From: CAYJIL01 sp964370235
GTDB taxonomy: Bacteria; Bacteroidota; Bacteroidia; Bacteroidales; Rikenellaceae
Length of the DNA: 9,056 nt
Assembly (NCBI GenBank): GCA_964370235.1
Contig: CAYJIL010000093.1
Span: forward strand, 1 to 9,056
Reading direction: 5' to 3'
Shown here piece by piece: positions 1 through 6,469 of the stretch. The notes under the pieces were generated by a model. The model was not told the origin of the DNA. It searched no databases and saw nothing but the letters and a program-made list of their open reading frames with translations. A program made the translations under genes and the position numbers. Each line of letters begins with the position of its first letter. The first letter of the stretch is position 1.

Positions 1-93
1 CTGTCACTGCTCGTTTTACTAGCATTACTAGGTTTGTGGGGGTATTGATGGATCGCCTTTGTGATAGTTTTTGTGTTTATAGGGTATGGATAA
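1..93 (+). pseudogene. C-terminal remnant of a hydrophobic membrane protein, truncated by TGA
   Basis: Read in frame from base 1, the sequence encodes a strongly hydrophobic tail (LLVLLALLGLWGY), stops at TGA (46-48), and would continue in the same frame (AFVIVFVFIG) to TAA at 91-93. The reverse complement of the right window edge aligns codon for codon and has TTG where this copy has TGA. I infer a 3'-truncated or decayed paralog of the gene at 8947-9056. The bulk of the gene lies outside the window. A second frame (codons from base 3) is open to TAG at 99-101, but it gives an implausible Cys/Arg-rich peptide, and the mismatches between copies fall most often at third positions of the hydrophobic frame. 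Coding status remains uncertain because only the last codons are visible. Confidence 0.35.
7..84 (+). repeat. Left copy of inverted repeat shared with 8959-9036
   Basis: These 78 bases match the reverse complement of 8959-9036 with 66 identities and no gaps by hand alignment. The likeness resumes at the 5' arm of the adjacent terminator (ACAAAAAATCCC), after about 20 extra bases in this copy. It probably reflects two paralogous gene ends pointing towards each other across the block, and not a mobile-element terminus, because no target duplication or transposase is visible. Confidence 0.75.
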
Positions 94-120
94 TCGGGTA
101 GTTTTTGGGTATGATATACA

Positions 121-155
121 AAAAATCCCTCTTGCCAAAAGCGAGAGGGATTTTT
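121..155. terminator. Bidirectional intrinsic terminator after nagB
   Basis: A 15-bp stem (121-135 with 141-155, one G-T pair) encloses a 5-base CAAAA loop. The plus strand ends in a run of five T, and the minus strand ends in six T (complement of the A run at 120-125). It lies 21 bases beyond the nagB stop and also follows the converging gene end at the left edge, so it can serve both directions. Confidence 0.9.
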
Positions 156-175
156 ATTATTGAGCTACTTAGGAA

Positions 176-985
176 TTATAGCTGAGTTGCAGGGTTTAGG
201 TTTGCAGACTCAATGTCCTTGAAGTAGTTGTATGTGTTAACACGAAGTTCGCCACAAGCAGCCTCGTCACAAACGATAATGCCCTTTGGGTGCATTTGTA
301 GAACCGAAATAGTCCAAATGTGGTTAACGCTACCTTCTACACCGTGCTTAAGAGCTTGTGCCTTACCTGCACCGTTAGCTAGGATGATAACCTCTTTTGA
401 ATCCATGATAGTACCAACACCAACTGTTAGAGCTGTTGTAGGAACTTTTGAAGTATCGCCATCGAAGAAACGAGAGTTTGCAATTACAGTCTCGTGTGTT
501 AGAGTCTTGATGCGTGTGCGAGAAGTAAGCGATGAGCCTGGCTCGTTAAACGCAATGTGACCATCGCTACCAATACCGCCTAGGAATAGGTGGATTTGGC
601 CATATGATTTGATCTTAGCCTCATAGCGCTCACACTCTGCTGCGTGATCTTCGGCCTGACCGTTAAGAATGTTTGTGTTCTCTCTTTTGATATCTACATG
701 GCTAAAGAAAGTATCCCACATAAAGCTGTAGTAGCTTTGTGGATGCTCCTTCTCTAGACCTATATATTCGTCCATGTTAAATGTAACAACGTTAGCAAAA
801 GATACTTTGCCTGCCTTATACAGTTCGATAAGTGCGTTGTATGTTCCTACTGGTGTGCCACCTGTTGGTAGTCCTAGCACGAATGGTTTTTCTGGAGTTG
901 GGTTAAACTCACAAATACGCTTTGCGATGTAGTTTGCTGCCCACTGTGACATGTCGTTATAGTTGGGCTCGATAATTAGTCTCAT
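176..985 (-). CDS. nagB: Glucosamine-6-phosphate deaminase
   Basis: NagB converts glucosamine-6-phosphate to fructose-6-phosphate and ammonia in the cytoplasm, feeding amino sugars from peptidoglycan recycling or glycans into glycolysis. The 269-residue product matches the E. coli enzyme (266 aa) along its full length with nearly identical numbering. The sugar-phosphate loop LGLPTGGTP is at 37-45, NMDEY holds Asp72, and GSDGHIAFNEP at 139-149 holds Asp141, His143 and Glu148 of the catalytic apparatus. Residues known in E. coli to bind the activator N-acetylglucosamine-6-phosphate (Ser151, Ser152, Arg158, Lys160, Tyr254) are also present, so allosteric control is plausible. It is separated by 68 bases from the upstream gene, has its own good promoter and is followed by a terminator, so it can be transcribed alone. 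Confidence 0.97.
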   Translation of the reverse strand: MRLIIEPNYNDMSQWAANYIAKRICEFNPTPEKPFVLGLPTGGTPVGTYNALIELYKAGKVSFANVVTFNMDEYIGLEKEHPQSYYSFMWDTFFSHVDIKRENTNILNGQAEDHAAECERYEAKIKSYGQIHLFLGGIGSDGHIAFNEPGSSLTSRTRIKTLTHETVIANSRFFDGDTSKVPTTALTVGVGTIMDSKEVIILANGAGKAQALKHGVEGSVNHIWTISVLQMHPKGIIVCDEAACGELRVNTYNYFKDIESANLNPATQL

Positions 986-1008
986 ATTAGTTATTTTAGG
1001 TTTAGATG

Positions 1009-1039
1009 CAAAAATACAATTATTTTATATTAGTGCAAA
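1009..1039 (-). promoter_or_regulatory. Bacteroidetes-type promoter for nagB
   Basis: On the minus strand a -33 box TTTG (1039-1036) is followed after exactly 19 bases by TATTTTTG (1016-1009), a full match to the TAnnTTTG -7 element known for the Bacteroidetes primary sigma factor. The expected start of transcription near 1003 gives a leader of under 20 bases before the nagB ATG at 985. No operator-like palindrome was evident. Confidence 0.7.
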
Positions 1040-1053
1040 CAGCAAGGGGTAAT

Positions 1054-1746
1054 TTATTCCCAATCCTGCTCTATATCTGTGCTCTCTTCTTGGTTTTCGT
1101 CCTCTTCGATCTCTTGGTCATCGTCAATATCGCAGTCTACAATATAGGCAACCTCTATTAGCTCGACACCAACCTCTTGAGCCTTATCCCACAATAACTC
1201 CCACGAGAAAGTACTCTTGAGCGTTAGTTTCGTTTCGGCCTGTTCAATTAGCGTTATCGCAATCTCGGTAGCAACATTTACAACAGTATCATCGCCAAGA
1301 ATTTTGATGCTACTAGCACCCGATTGGCATGCAATATCTATTAAATCTTCGATATAGCCAAGGTCTTCGATATCTACCTCTACGGCTAAACCAAGCGATG
1401 CTTCGTCTGCAATTTCTTGTGAAATCATAGATAGCTCGGCTACCAATGGTTCGATTCCACACTCCTCTAGCTCGCCTATTGTAACGGCTACCTCTACTTG
1501 GTCGGCACCATTTTCTATTGCCATAGCACACTCTAGCAGCCTTACCTCGGGGTAGGTTGCCGAGCTAAGCTGAGCCACAACTTCGGGTAGCGAACCTCCA
1601 ATCTCTAGTGCAGCCATGTCGACATATAGTGGATTTACCACTACCGAATTACTATCCTCAGAGGCTACCGCCTCACGAATTAACTCTTTTGCGTTCATCT
1701 GACCGCCCCTTAGCGACTCGATGACATACTCTCTTACTCTCTCCAT
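1054..1746 (-). CDS. Degenerate deoxyribose-phosphate aldolase (DeoC)-like protein with acidic tail
   Basis: I infer a diverged DeoC-fold (TIM barrel) protein of 230 residues. Landmarks align in order. SVVVNPLYV (34-42) corresponds to the family SVCVNPxxV. PEVRLLECAMAIENGADQVEVAVTIG (read 66-91) corresponds to TEVKAFEAxxAIxxGADEVDMVINIG. GASSIKIL (143-150) corresponds to GADFVKTS, keeping the Schiff-base lysine as Lys148. LTLKST (174-179) keeps the second active-site lysine as Lys177. The DHT motif near the N-terminus is missing, the catalytic Asp of VDMV is Glu85, and the phosphate-binding SGG and GTS segments are absent. Residues 204-230 form a tail with 16 Asp/Glu out of 27. Ordinary DERA activity is therefore doubtful, and a regulatory or new aldolase role is possible. 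The ATG overlaps the upstream stop codon by one base (TAATG), which favours this start over Met17, although AAGGGG lies just before Met17. Confidence 0.6.
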   Translation of the reverse strand: MERVREYVIESLRGGQMNAKELIREAVASEDSNSVVVNPLYVDMAALEIGGSLPEVVAQLSSATYPEVRLLECAMAIENGADQVEVAVTIGELEECGIEPLVAELSMISQEIADEASLGLAVEVDIEDLGYIEDLIDIACQSGASSIKILGDDTVVNVATEIAITLIEQAETKLTLKSTFSWELLWDKAQEVGVELIEVAYIVDCDIDDDQEIEEDENQEESTDIEQDWE

Positions 1747-2798
1747 TACTTTACTCTTAATCGTTGATTAATTCTAAGTGTTGTGGTACGCTTAATACCA
1801 TTTAATCTACATACTTGGTCTATCGACACGCCATATCTAGAGGCAATGCGCCCAAGAATATCACCACTACGTACAGTGTGATAAACTGCGGCTCCGCTCT
1901 TTCTAACGGCTGTTTTTGTGCCATTTAGCTTTGATGCTACTTTGCTTAGTGCAGTCGAATCAACTGCTTGTGCATATAGCGAATCGCTAGCAAAATATTC
2001 GGCATCGTCCTCTTCGAGTATCTCCGATGCTCTAGATAGGATGTTAAAGAACGACTTCTCTAGTGCAAAGGTTTGGTACCGTAAAACTCCGTTCTCGAAA
2101 TCGATCAAGAACTCGGGGTCAAAGCTCTGGTCGCAGTACCTAAACTCAAAGTGTAGGTGGTTGCCTCTACTACGCCCCGTGTTACCAATATAGCCAATCA
2201 CTTGCGATGCCTTTACATAGTCACCCACCTTTACATTCATGCGGCTAAGGTGTGCATACCAGCTCTCTAGCCCGTTTGGGTGGCGTATAATAACAAGATA
2301 CCCATATCCTCCCGTGTTATATTGAGCATATCGAACCTTGCCATCAAATGTTGCGTATAGCGTTTCGCCTACGGGTTTCGAAATATCGACACCATTGTGG
2401 TGGCGACCTCGGCGTGGGCCATATTTAGAGAACACCTTTCCTTTGACCGGAGGATAAAAACCGTTCATATCGTCGATTAGTTGCAGCTCTGTCACCTCGG
2501 GCAGATGTGCAAGCTCAATTGAGCGATATGAGAAAATTTTTGTAGTATCCCAATGTGTTTGGTAGACCATGTGCTGTTCTAGTGCCTCCTTGTCGTGATG
2601 TAGATAGTCCCACTCACCATTTGTGTACAAAATAATGGAGCTATTCTCCATATTGGGGGCATCTATCGTATCTATCACAACACGAGGAATTAGTTCAATG
2701 CCTCTTTGACGAGGCGCATATCGTTGTGCCGAAAGATCGCCCACTAGCGATGCTGTCAATAGTAGCGATATGCCTATAATTCTCTTAAAAATTGTCAT
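1746..2798 (-). CDS. Secreted M23 (LytM-type) endopeptidase with C-terminal LysM domain
   Basis: This is a predicted zinc endopeptidase that cuts peptidoglycan peptide bridges in the periplasm, 350 residues from the chosen start. Residues 1-24 are a signal peptide (KR, hydrophobic core, cleavage after LSA). The M23 domain spans about 118-235. HNGVD supplies the zinc ligands His134 and Asp138, YAH gives His183, and HLHFE gives His214 and His216, so all catalytic positions are intact. A LysM domain at about 306-350 (YHTVRSGDILGRIASRYGV) should bind glycan strands. The frame is open 132 bases further upstream, but that extension would place the signal peptide internally and overlap ispE, so the ATG at 2798 is preferred. 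It follows ispE by 40 bases and overlaps the DeoC-like gene by one. The cleaved bond cannot be told from sequence. Confidence 0.9.
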   Translation of the reverse strand: MTIFKRIIGISLLLTASLVGDLSAQRYAPRQRGIELIPRVVIDTIDAPNMENSSIILYTNGEWDYLHHDKEALEQHMVYQTHWDTTKIFSYRSIELAHLPEVTELQLIDDMNGFYPPVKGKVFSKYGPRRGRHHNGVDISKPVGETLYATFDGKVRYAQYNTGGYGYLVIIRHPNGLESWYAHLSRMNVKVGDYVKASQVIGYIGNTGRSRGNHLHFEFRYCDQSFDPEFLIDFENGVLRYQTFALEKSFFNILSRASEILEEDDAEYFASDSLYAQAVDSTALSKVASKLNGTKTAVRKSGAAVYHTVRSGDILGRIASRYGVSIDQVCRLNGIKRTTTLRINQRLRVK

Positions 2799-2838
2799 GC
2801 TGCTATGCTCCACCGCTTTGTGTAGAGCTAAGTTTATA

Positions 2839-3645
2839 TTATAGTATTCCTTTATAAATAAATGTATTATCGCCTGCGGTGTAGCCAAGCTCGTGTTTCG
2901 ATAATGCAAAGATAGCACTCCCCGAACCACTCATTGCCACATAGCTAGCACCTAGCTCTTTGAGCGTCTCTTTTACCTTGGCTAGTTGTGGATGCAAAGC
3001 AAATATGCCTGCCTCAAAATCGTTTACAAGCACCTCTTGCCACCTCTCAACACCCATGCCTAGCGACTCTTCTAGCGCAACTGTCATTGCCTTGGGAGTA
3101 ATAGAACCAAACGCCTCTTTTGTTGATATGTGTACATCTTTTTTGACGATGGTTATGTGCCAGCCAGCTAAATCTAGCTCATATGGGCTGAGTATATCGC
3201 CCCTGCCAGCTACCATCATCGCTCCATCATATAAAAAGAACGGTGTATCACTGCCTAGCATTAGCGAGAGCTCTTGTATTTGCTCGTGGCTTGCCCCTAG
3301 CGAAAGTAGCTCGTTAATGCCCTTTAGCACAAACGTAGCGTCACTAGAGCCACCGCCAAGCCCTGCCCCCATTGGTACAACTTTGTGTAGATGTATCTTA
3401 ACGGGAGTAGCACCAAATTTCTCTTTTAGGAGCATGTATGCCCTATAACACAAGTTCTTATCTAGCGGACAGTCAATCGCTAGCCCGCTAGTTGAGAACT
3501 CAAACTCTTCGCTCTCCACAATCTCTAGCATATCCCTAAGCCCAAACACAGGGTATAGTAGCGATGATATTTCGTGAAATCCATCGTCTCTACGCTTGGT
3601 GACACCAAGCCCTAGGTTTATTTTACAGTGTGGGTAAAGTATCAT
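2839..3645 (-). CDS. ispE: 4-diphosphocytidyl-2-C-methyl-D-erythritol kinase
   Basis: IspE phosphorylates CDP-methylerythritol with ATP, the fourth step of the MEP pathway to isoprenoids, needed for undecaprenyl lipid carrier and quinones. This GHMP-family kinase has 268 residues from the ATG at 3645, near the usual 270-290. HCKINLGL (6-13) matches the conserved AKINLxL with Lys8. PMGAGLGGGSSDA (91-103) is the ATP-binding loop. GSDTPFF (131-137) supplies Asp133. MSGSGSAIFA (238-247) is the third GHMP motif. The frame extends 12 codons further upstream, but the ATG at 3645 sits one base after the preceding stop (TAACATG) and begins the family's usual N-terminus. It is translationally coupled to the META lipoprotein gene. 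Confidence 0.95.
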   Translation of the reverse strand: MILYPHCKINLGLGVTKRRDDGFHEISSLLYPVFGLRDMLEIVESEEFEFSTSGLAIDCPLDKNLCYRAYMLLKEKFGATPVKIHLHKVVPMGAGLGGGSSDATFVLKGINELLSLGASHEQIQELSLMLGSDTPFFLYDGAMMVAGRGDILSPYELDLAGWHITIVKKDVHISTKEAFGSITPKAMTVALEESLGMGVERWQEVLVNDFEAGIFALHPQLAKVKETLKELGASYVAMSGSGSAIFALSKHELGYTAGDNTFIYKGIL

Positions 3646-3646
3646 G

Positions 3647-4087
3647 TTATTGTATTTTTGATCCTGCCTCAAAAATAGCAACTACCTCGCCACCTTTTTG
3701 TAGCATTAGCATATTACCATCAATTGTGTATGAATCTGCCGAACGCAAAGTCTGCATGTAAAGGTGCTCGTTTGCACCATCTGGGCACATTGCCATAGTG
3801 ACTGCACCTTCTGATAGTTGTAGCTTGCGAACATCTTGCTCGGTGTATGGGATTGTATAGCTATTACAAGCTGCACGGCCACGAATTACACCTTCTGTTT
3901 TATCAAATACAGCGTTGTAGTATTCGCTTTCGCTCTTTGCAAAGTCTCTCTTTCCTGCTACCTCGTATAGTTTCCACTCATAACCAGTTAGAGTGTGTGG
4001 GTTTGTAGATTTAGCCCCGTTGCAACCACAACAAGCGGTTAGTGTAAGCAGTATGACTGCAAAAATTGATGTTGAAATAGTTCTCAT
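3647..4087 (-). CDS. META-domain (HslJ-like) lipoprotein
   Basis: This is a predicted envelope lipoprotein of 146 residues. The N-terminus is a short lipoprotein signal with lipobox LTAC, giving acylated Cys19. The rest resembles the META/HslJ domain: an opening LTGYEWKL (33-40), a central GRAACNSYTIPY (70-81), then TMAMCPDG (97-104) and a closing GNMLML strand. Cys74 and Cys101 sit where this family often has paired cysteines. HslJ-type proteins are linked to novobiocin resistance and heat shock in E. coli, but the molecular role is unknown. It is the first gene of the leftward set, with a -7-like element 39 bases before the ATG, and it ends one base before ispE. Confidence 0.85.
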   Translation of the reverse strand: MRTISTSIFAVILLTLTACCGCNGAKSTNPHTLTGYEWKLYEVAGKRDFAKSESEYYNAVFDKTEGVIRGRAACNSYTIPYTEQDVRKLQLSEGAVTMAMCPDGANEHLYMQTLRSADSYTIDGNMLMLQKGGEVVAIFEAGSKIQ

Positions 4088-4125
4088 TATCTTGTTTTTA
4101 TAAAATTTGTAAACATCTCCATGGG

Positions 4126-4133
4126 CAAAGATA
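4126..4133 (-). promoter_or_regulatory. Putative -7 element for the leftward operon
   Basis: Minus-strand TATCTTTG matches TAnnTTTG and lies 38 bases before the ATG at 4087. No convincing TTTG -33 box occurs at 19-21 bases upstream, so the call rests on the -7 match, its position and the lack of other sites. Confidence 0.5.
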
Positions 4134-4177
4134 GTGAATTAATGGTGAAGATGGAGCTTCAAGACAAATCTTTTAAT

Positions 4178-4185
4178 TACCTTTG
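4178..4185 (+). promoter_or_regulatory. Putative -7 element for the rightward operon
   Basis: TACCTTTG matches TAnnTTTG and lies 47 bases before the ridA ATG, followed by an AT-rich leader without a Shine-Dalgarno sequence, as is normal in Bacteroidetes. The -33 region is not recognisable. Its opposite-facing counterpart is 44 bases away at 4126-4133, so both operons likely share one control region. Confidence 0.5.
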
Positions 4186-4232
4186 TGCATTATTATATGT
4201 AACATTTTTTAAACTTTAATAAAATCAAAACT

Positions 4233-4607
4233 ATGAAAAAGATTATCGCTTCTCCAAAGGCTCCAGCAGCAGTTGGTCCTTATAGCCACGCAGTAGAGGC
4301 TGCAGGCGCATTGTACGTATCGGGTCAGCTACCTGTTGATGGTGCTACATCACAAATTCCTACTACTATCGAGGAGCAAACCGAGCAATCTCTAAAGAAC
4401 CTAGGTTATATTCTAGAGGAGGCTGGTTATGGTTTTGAGCACGTAGTTAAGACTACTGTTCTTCTTGACGATATTGCTAACTTTGCGGCTATGAACGCTG
4501 TATATGCAAAATACTTTGCTGCCGATGCTCCTGCTAGAATGTGCTACCAAGTAGCTAAGCTACCTATGGGCGTGATGGTAGAGATTGATGCAGTAGCTGT
4601 TAAGTAA
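4233..4607 (+). CDS. ridA: RidA-family 2-iminobutanoate/2-iminopropanoate deaminase
   Basis: RidA (YjgF/YER057c/UK114) proteins hydrolyse reactive enamine/imine intermediates released by PLP enzymes, protecting cellular targets. The 124-residue product has the usual family length and signatures: SPKAPAAVGPYSHAV (7-21), LYVSGQLPVD (27-36), and PARMCYQVAKLPMGVMVEID (100-119). Arg102, the substrate carboxylate ligand, and Glu117 of the active site are retained, so it belongs with active archetypal RidA and not the Arg-less subfamilies. The protein normally forms a cytoplasmic trimer. Its stop codon overlaps the ATG of the radical SAM gene (TAATG), implying coupled translation and possibly a shared pathway. 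Confidence 0.93.
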   Translation: MKKIIASPKAPAAVGPYSHAVEAAGALYVSGQLPVDGATSQIPTTIEEQTEQSLKNLGYILEEAGYGFEHVVKTTVLLDDIANFAAMNAVYAKYFAADAPARMCYQVAKLPMGVMVEIDAVAVK

Positions 4608-6466
4608 TGAAAACCCTTTTACTTCTTGCGCCACTTACGCAGATTGGGTCGCCATATCCTGCCACAACAGCCCTAAAAGGCTATCTTGTGCAGCAGGGGC
4701 ACGACTGTTATCAGGCAGACCTAGGCATAGAGCTTATAAACAAAATTTACACCAAGGAGTTCCTAGGTCAAATATTTACTATGGCATTCGAGAAAGATCG
4801 CCTTTCGACTCTAGCCAAGAATCTTGCTATGAAAAAGAGCGAGGTTTTGGGTTCGATAGACATAGTACGTGGCTTTTTGCAGGGGCAAGACCCATCGCTA
4901 GCGCAGCGTATCGTGGCTCGCACGCTACTTCCAAATATTGGTAGAGTAAAGCGTGCGACCGATGCCGATTTGGAGTGGGCGTTTGGTGTTAGTGGTACGA
5001 TAGATCGTGCCAAGCACCTAGTAACGCTATATTTCGAAGACCTTGCCGACTTTATTGCCGAGGTGGCATCGCCGGGCTTTGCACTTGTGAGGTATATGGA
5101 GCAAATTGCACTTTCGCTACCTAGCTTTGCCCCAATGGCAGAGCAATTGCAGCGAGAGAGCGACCCCGTAGAGAGTCTAATGCTCGAGCTTTTTGAACAA
5201 AAAATCATTGAGCAATCACCTCAGCTAGTAGCTATATCGGTGCCATTTCCGGGCACCTTGGCTTCGGCACTTCGCATGGGTAAGCACATAAAAAGCAATC
5301 ACCCTAACATAACAGTTGCCATTGGTGGTGGTTATGTTAATACCGAGCTTCGACAAATTAGCGAAACTGCTATTTTTGACTATGTCGACTATATTATGTA
5401 TGATGATGGTGAGTTACCAATTACCTCGCTTATCTCACACCTAAATGGCGAAATTGCAAAAGATCAGATTGTTCGTGCTAAATATCTAGACCAAGGTAGT
5501 GTAGTTGATAGTAAAGTGTGGGAGGGTAAAATATCCGAAGACGACAAGCCTACGCCCGATTTTTCGGACCTTAGGCTCGATATGTATATGTCGACTATCG
5601 AGGGTACTAACCCCATGCACAAGCTGTGGAGCGATGGTAGATGGAACAAACTTACCGTGGCACATGGTTGCTATTGGGCAGGGTGTAGCTTTTGCGATAC
5701 CAAGCTAGACTATATTAACCGTTATGATGCTCCCAAAGCCAAAACCGTAGTCGACCGCATGGAGGCTATTGTTAAGCAAACAGGTTCGAGAGGTTTTCAC
5801 TTTACCGACGAGGCACTGCCTCCAAAGTTGTTAAAGGAGATTGCCAGCGAAATTTGTGAGCGTGGTTTGATTGTGAGCTATTGGGGCAACATTAGGTTTG
5901 AGAAACAATTTGATAGTGAGCTAACAAAACTACTTGCATCGAGTGGCTGTATTGCTGTTTCGGGAGGGTTAGAGGTGGCATCACCTCGCATCCTCAAGCT
6001 AATAAACAAAGGTGTTACCATCGAGCAAGCTGCACACGCTATGGCTGCCTTTAACGAGGCTGGCATTATGGTGCACGCCTACCTAATGTATGGTTTCCCA
6101 ACACAAACCTTTGCCGAGAGTGTCGACTCGCTAGAGATTGTTCGCCAAATGTTTGCCGAAGGTCTTGTGCAATCTGCCTTCTGGCATCGTTTTGCTATGA
6201 CCGAGCATAGCGAAGTGGGTTGTAACCCCACAAAATATTCGGTTACACGAGAGGGGCAAACAAATAGCTTTGCCAACAATGCCCTAAACTTTAGTAGCGA
6301 GTCTACGGTAGATTGGGACGAAGTTGGTGGTGCTCTTTCGCTCGCTACTTCTAACTTTATGACTGGGCTAGGTTATGATACTCCGCTCAAGCGTTGGTTT
6401 AAGGAGGGCGTAACTGTTCGTCAAAGTGTAGCTAAGAACTTTATTTCAAAACTTTTTGAAGAGTAA
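4607..6466 (+). CDS. B12-binding-domain-type radical SAM protein with CX4CX2C cluster motif
   Basis: This is a predicted cytoplasmic radical SAM enzyme of 619 residues with unknown substrate. The N-terminus (1-45, LLLLAPLTQIGSPYPATTALKGYL) looks like the first strand-helix of a cobalamin-binding Rossmann domain. A mostly helical stretch (about 50-200) follows. The Rossmann fold then seems to resume (207-280: VAISVPFPGT, AIGGGYV, YDDGELP). The radical SAM barrel begins near 345. Cluster cysteines are Cys355, Cys360 and Cys363 in GCYWAGCSFC, a CX4CX2C spacing instead of CX3CX2C. Later barrel motifs are ordinary: FTDEALPP (399-406), GGLEVASPRILKLINKG (453-469) and YLMYGFPTQT (492-501). The classic cobalamin-ligand motif DxHxxG is not visible, so actual B12 binding is uncertain. 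The gene overlaps ridA by one base and is 3 bases before the next gene. Confidence 0.85.
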   Translation: MKTLLLLAPLTQIGSPYPATTALKGYLVQQGHDCYQADLGIELINKIYTKEFLGQIFTMAFEKDRLSTLAKNLAMKKSEVLGSIDIVRGFLQGQDPSLAQRIVARTLLPNIGRVKRATDADLEWAFGVSGTIDRAKHLVTLYFEDLADFIAEVASPGFALVRYMEQIALSLPSFAPMAEQLQRESDPVESLMLELFEQKIIEQSPQLVAISVPFPGTLASALRMGKHIKSNHPNITVAIGGGYVNTELRQISETAIFDYVDYIMYDDGELPITSLISHLNGEIAKDQIVRAKYLDQGSVVDSKVWEGKISEDDKPTPDFSDLRLDMYMSTIEGTNPMHKLWSDGRWNKLTVAHGCYWAGCSFCDTKLDYINRYDAPKAKTVVDRMEAIVKQTGSRGFHFTDEALPPKLLKEIASEICERGLIVSYWGNIRFEKQFDSELTKLLASSGCIAVSGGLEVASPRILKLINKGVTIEQAAHAMAAFNEAGIMVHAYLMYGFPTQTFAESVDSLEIVRQMFAEGLVQSAFWHRFAMTEHSEVGCNPTKYSVTREGQTNSFANNALNFSSESTVDWDEVGGALSLATSNFMTGLGYDTPLKRWFKEGVTVRQSVAKNFISKLFEE

Positions 6467-6469
6467 AAT

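Noticed and set aside
46..48. TGA recoding (selenocysteine or alternative genetic code) in the left-edge gene
   Set aside because: No selenocysteine insertion hairpin is apparent, the residue opposite is Leu, and none of the nine complete genes has an internal TGA.
228..560. Plus-strand open frame of 110 codons inside nagB
   Set aside because: It is antisense to a fully conserved NagB and has no promoter or plausible product, so it is a coding shadow.
1054..1746. CutC-like identity for the 230-residue protein (shared E-x-GA-xx-VE pattern with cutC)
   Set aside because: The VNP, IKIL and LKST landmarks fit DeoC in order. CutC hallmarks such as TFHRAFD and LTSGG are absent.
2799..2930. 44-residue N-terminal extension of the LysM-bearing M23 peptidase
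   Set aside because: It overlaps ispE and would bury an obvious signal peptide that begins at the ATG at 2798.
2960..3448. Plus-strand open frame of 162 codons inside ispE
   Set aside because: It is antisense to a clear IspE. Its Ser/Pro/Cys-rich content is typical of a shadow frame.
3646..3681. 12-residue N-terminal extension of IspE
   Set aside because: It overlaps the META gene. The family N-terminus fits the ATG at 3645, one base after the preceding stop.
4117..4156. Inverted repeat CTCCAT (4117-4122) and ATGGAG (4151-4156) around the leftward -7 element
   Set aside because: At six bases with a 28-base spacer it is expected by chance and does not resemble a defined operator.
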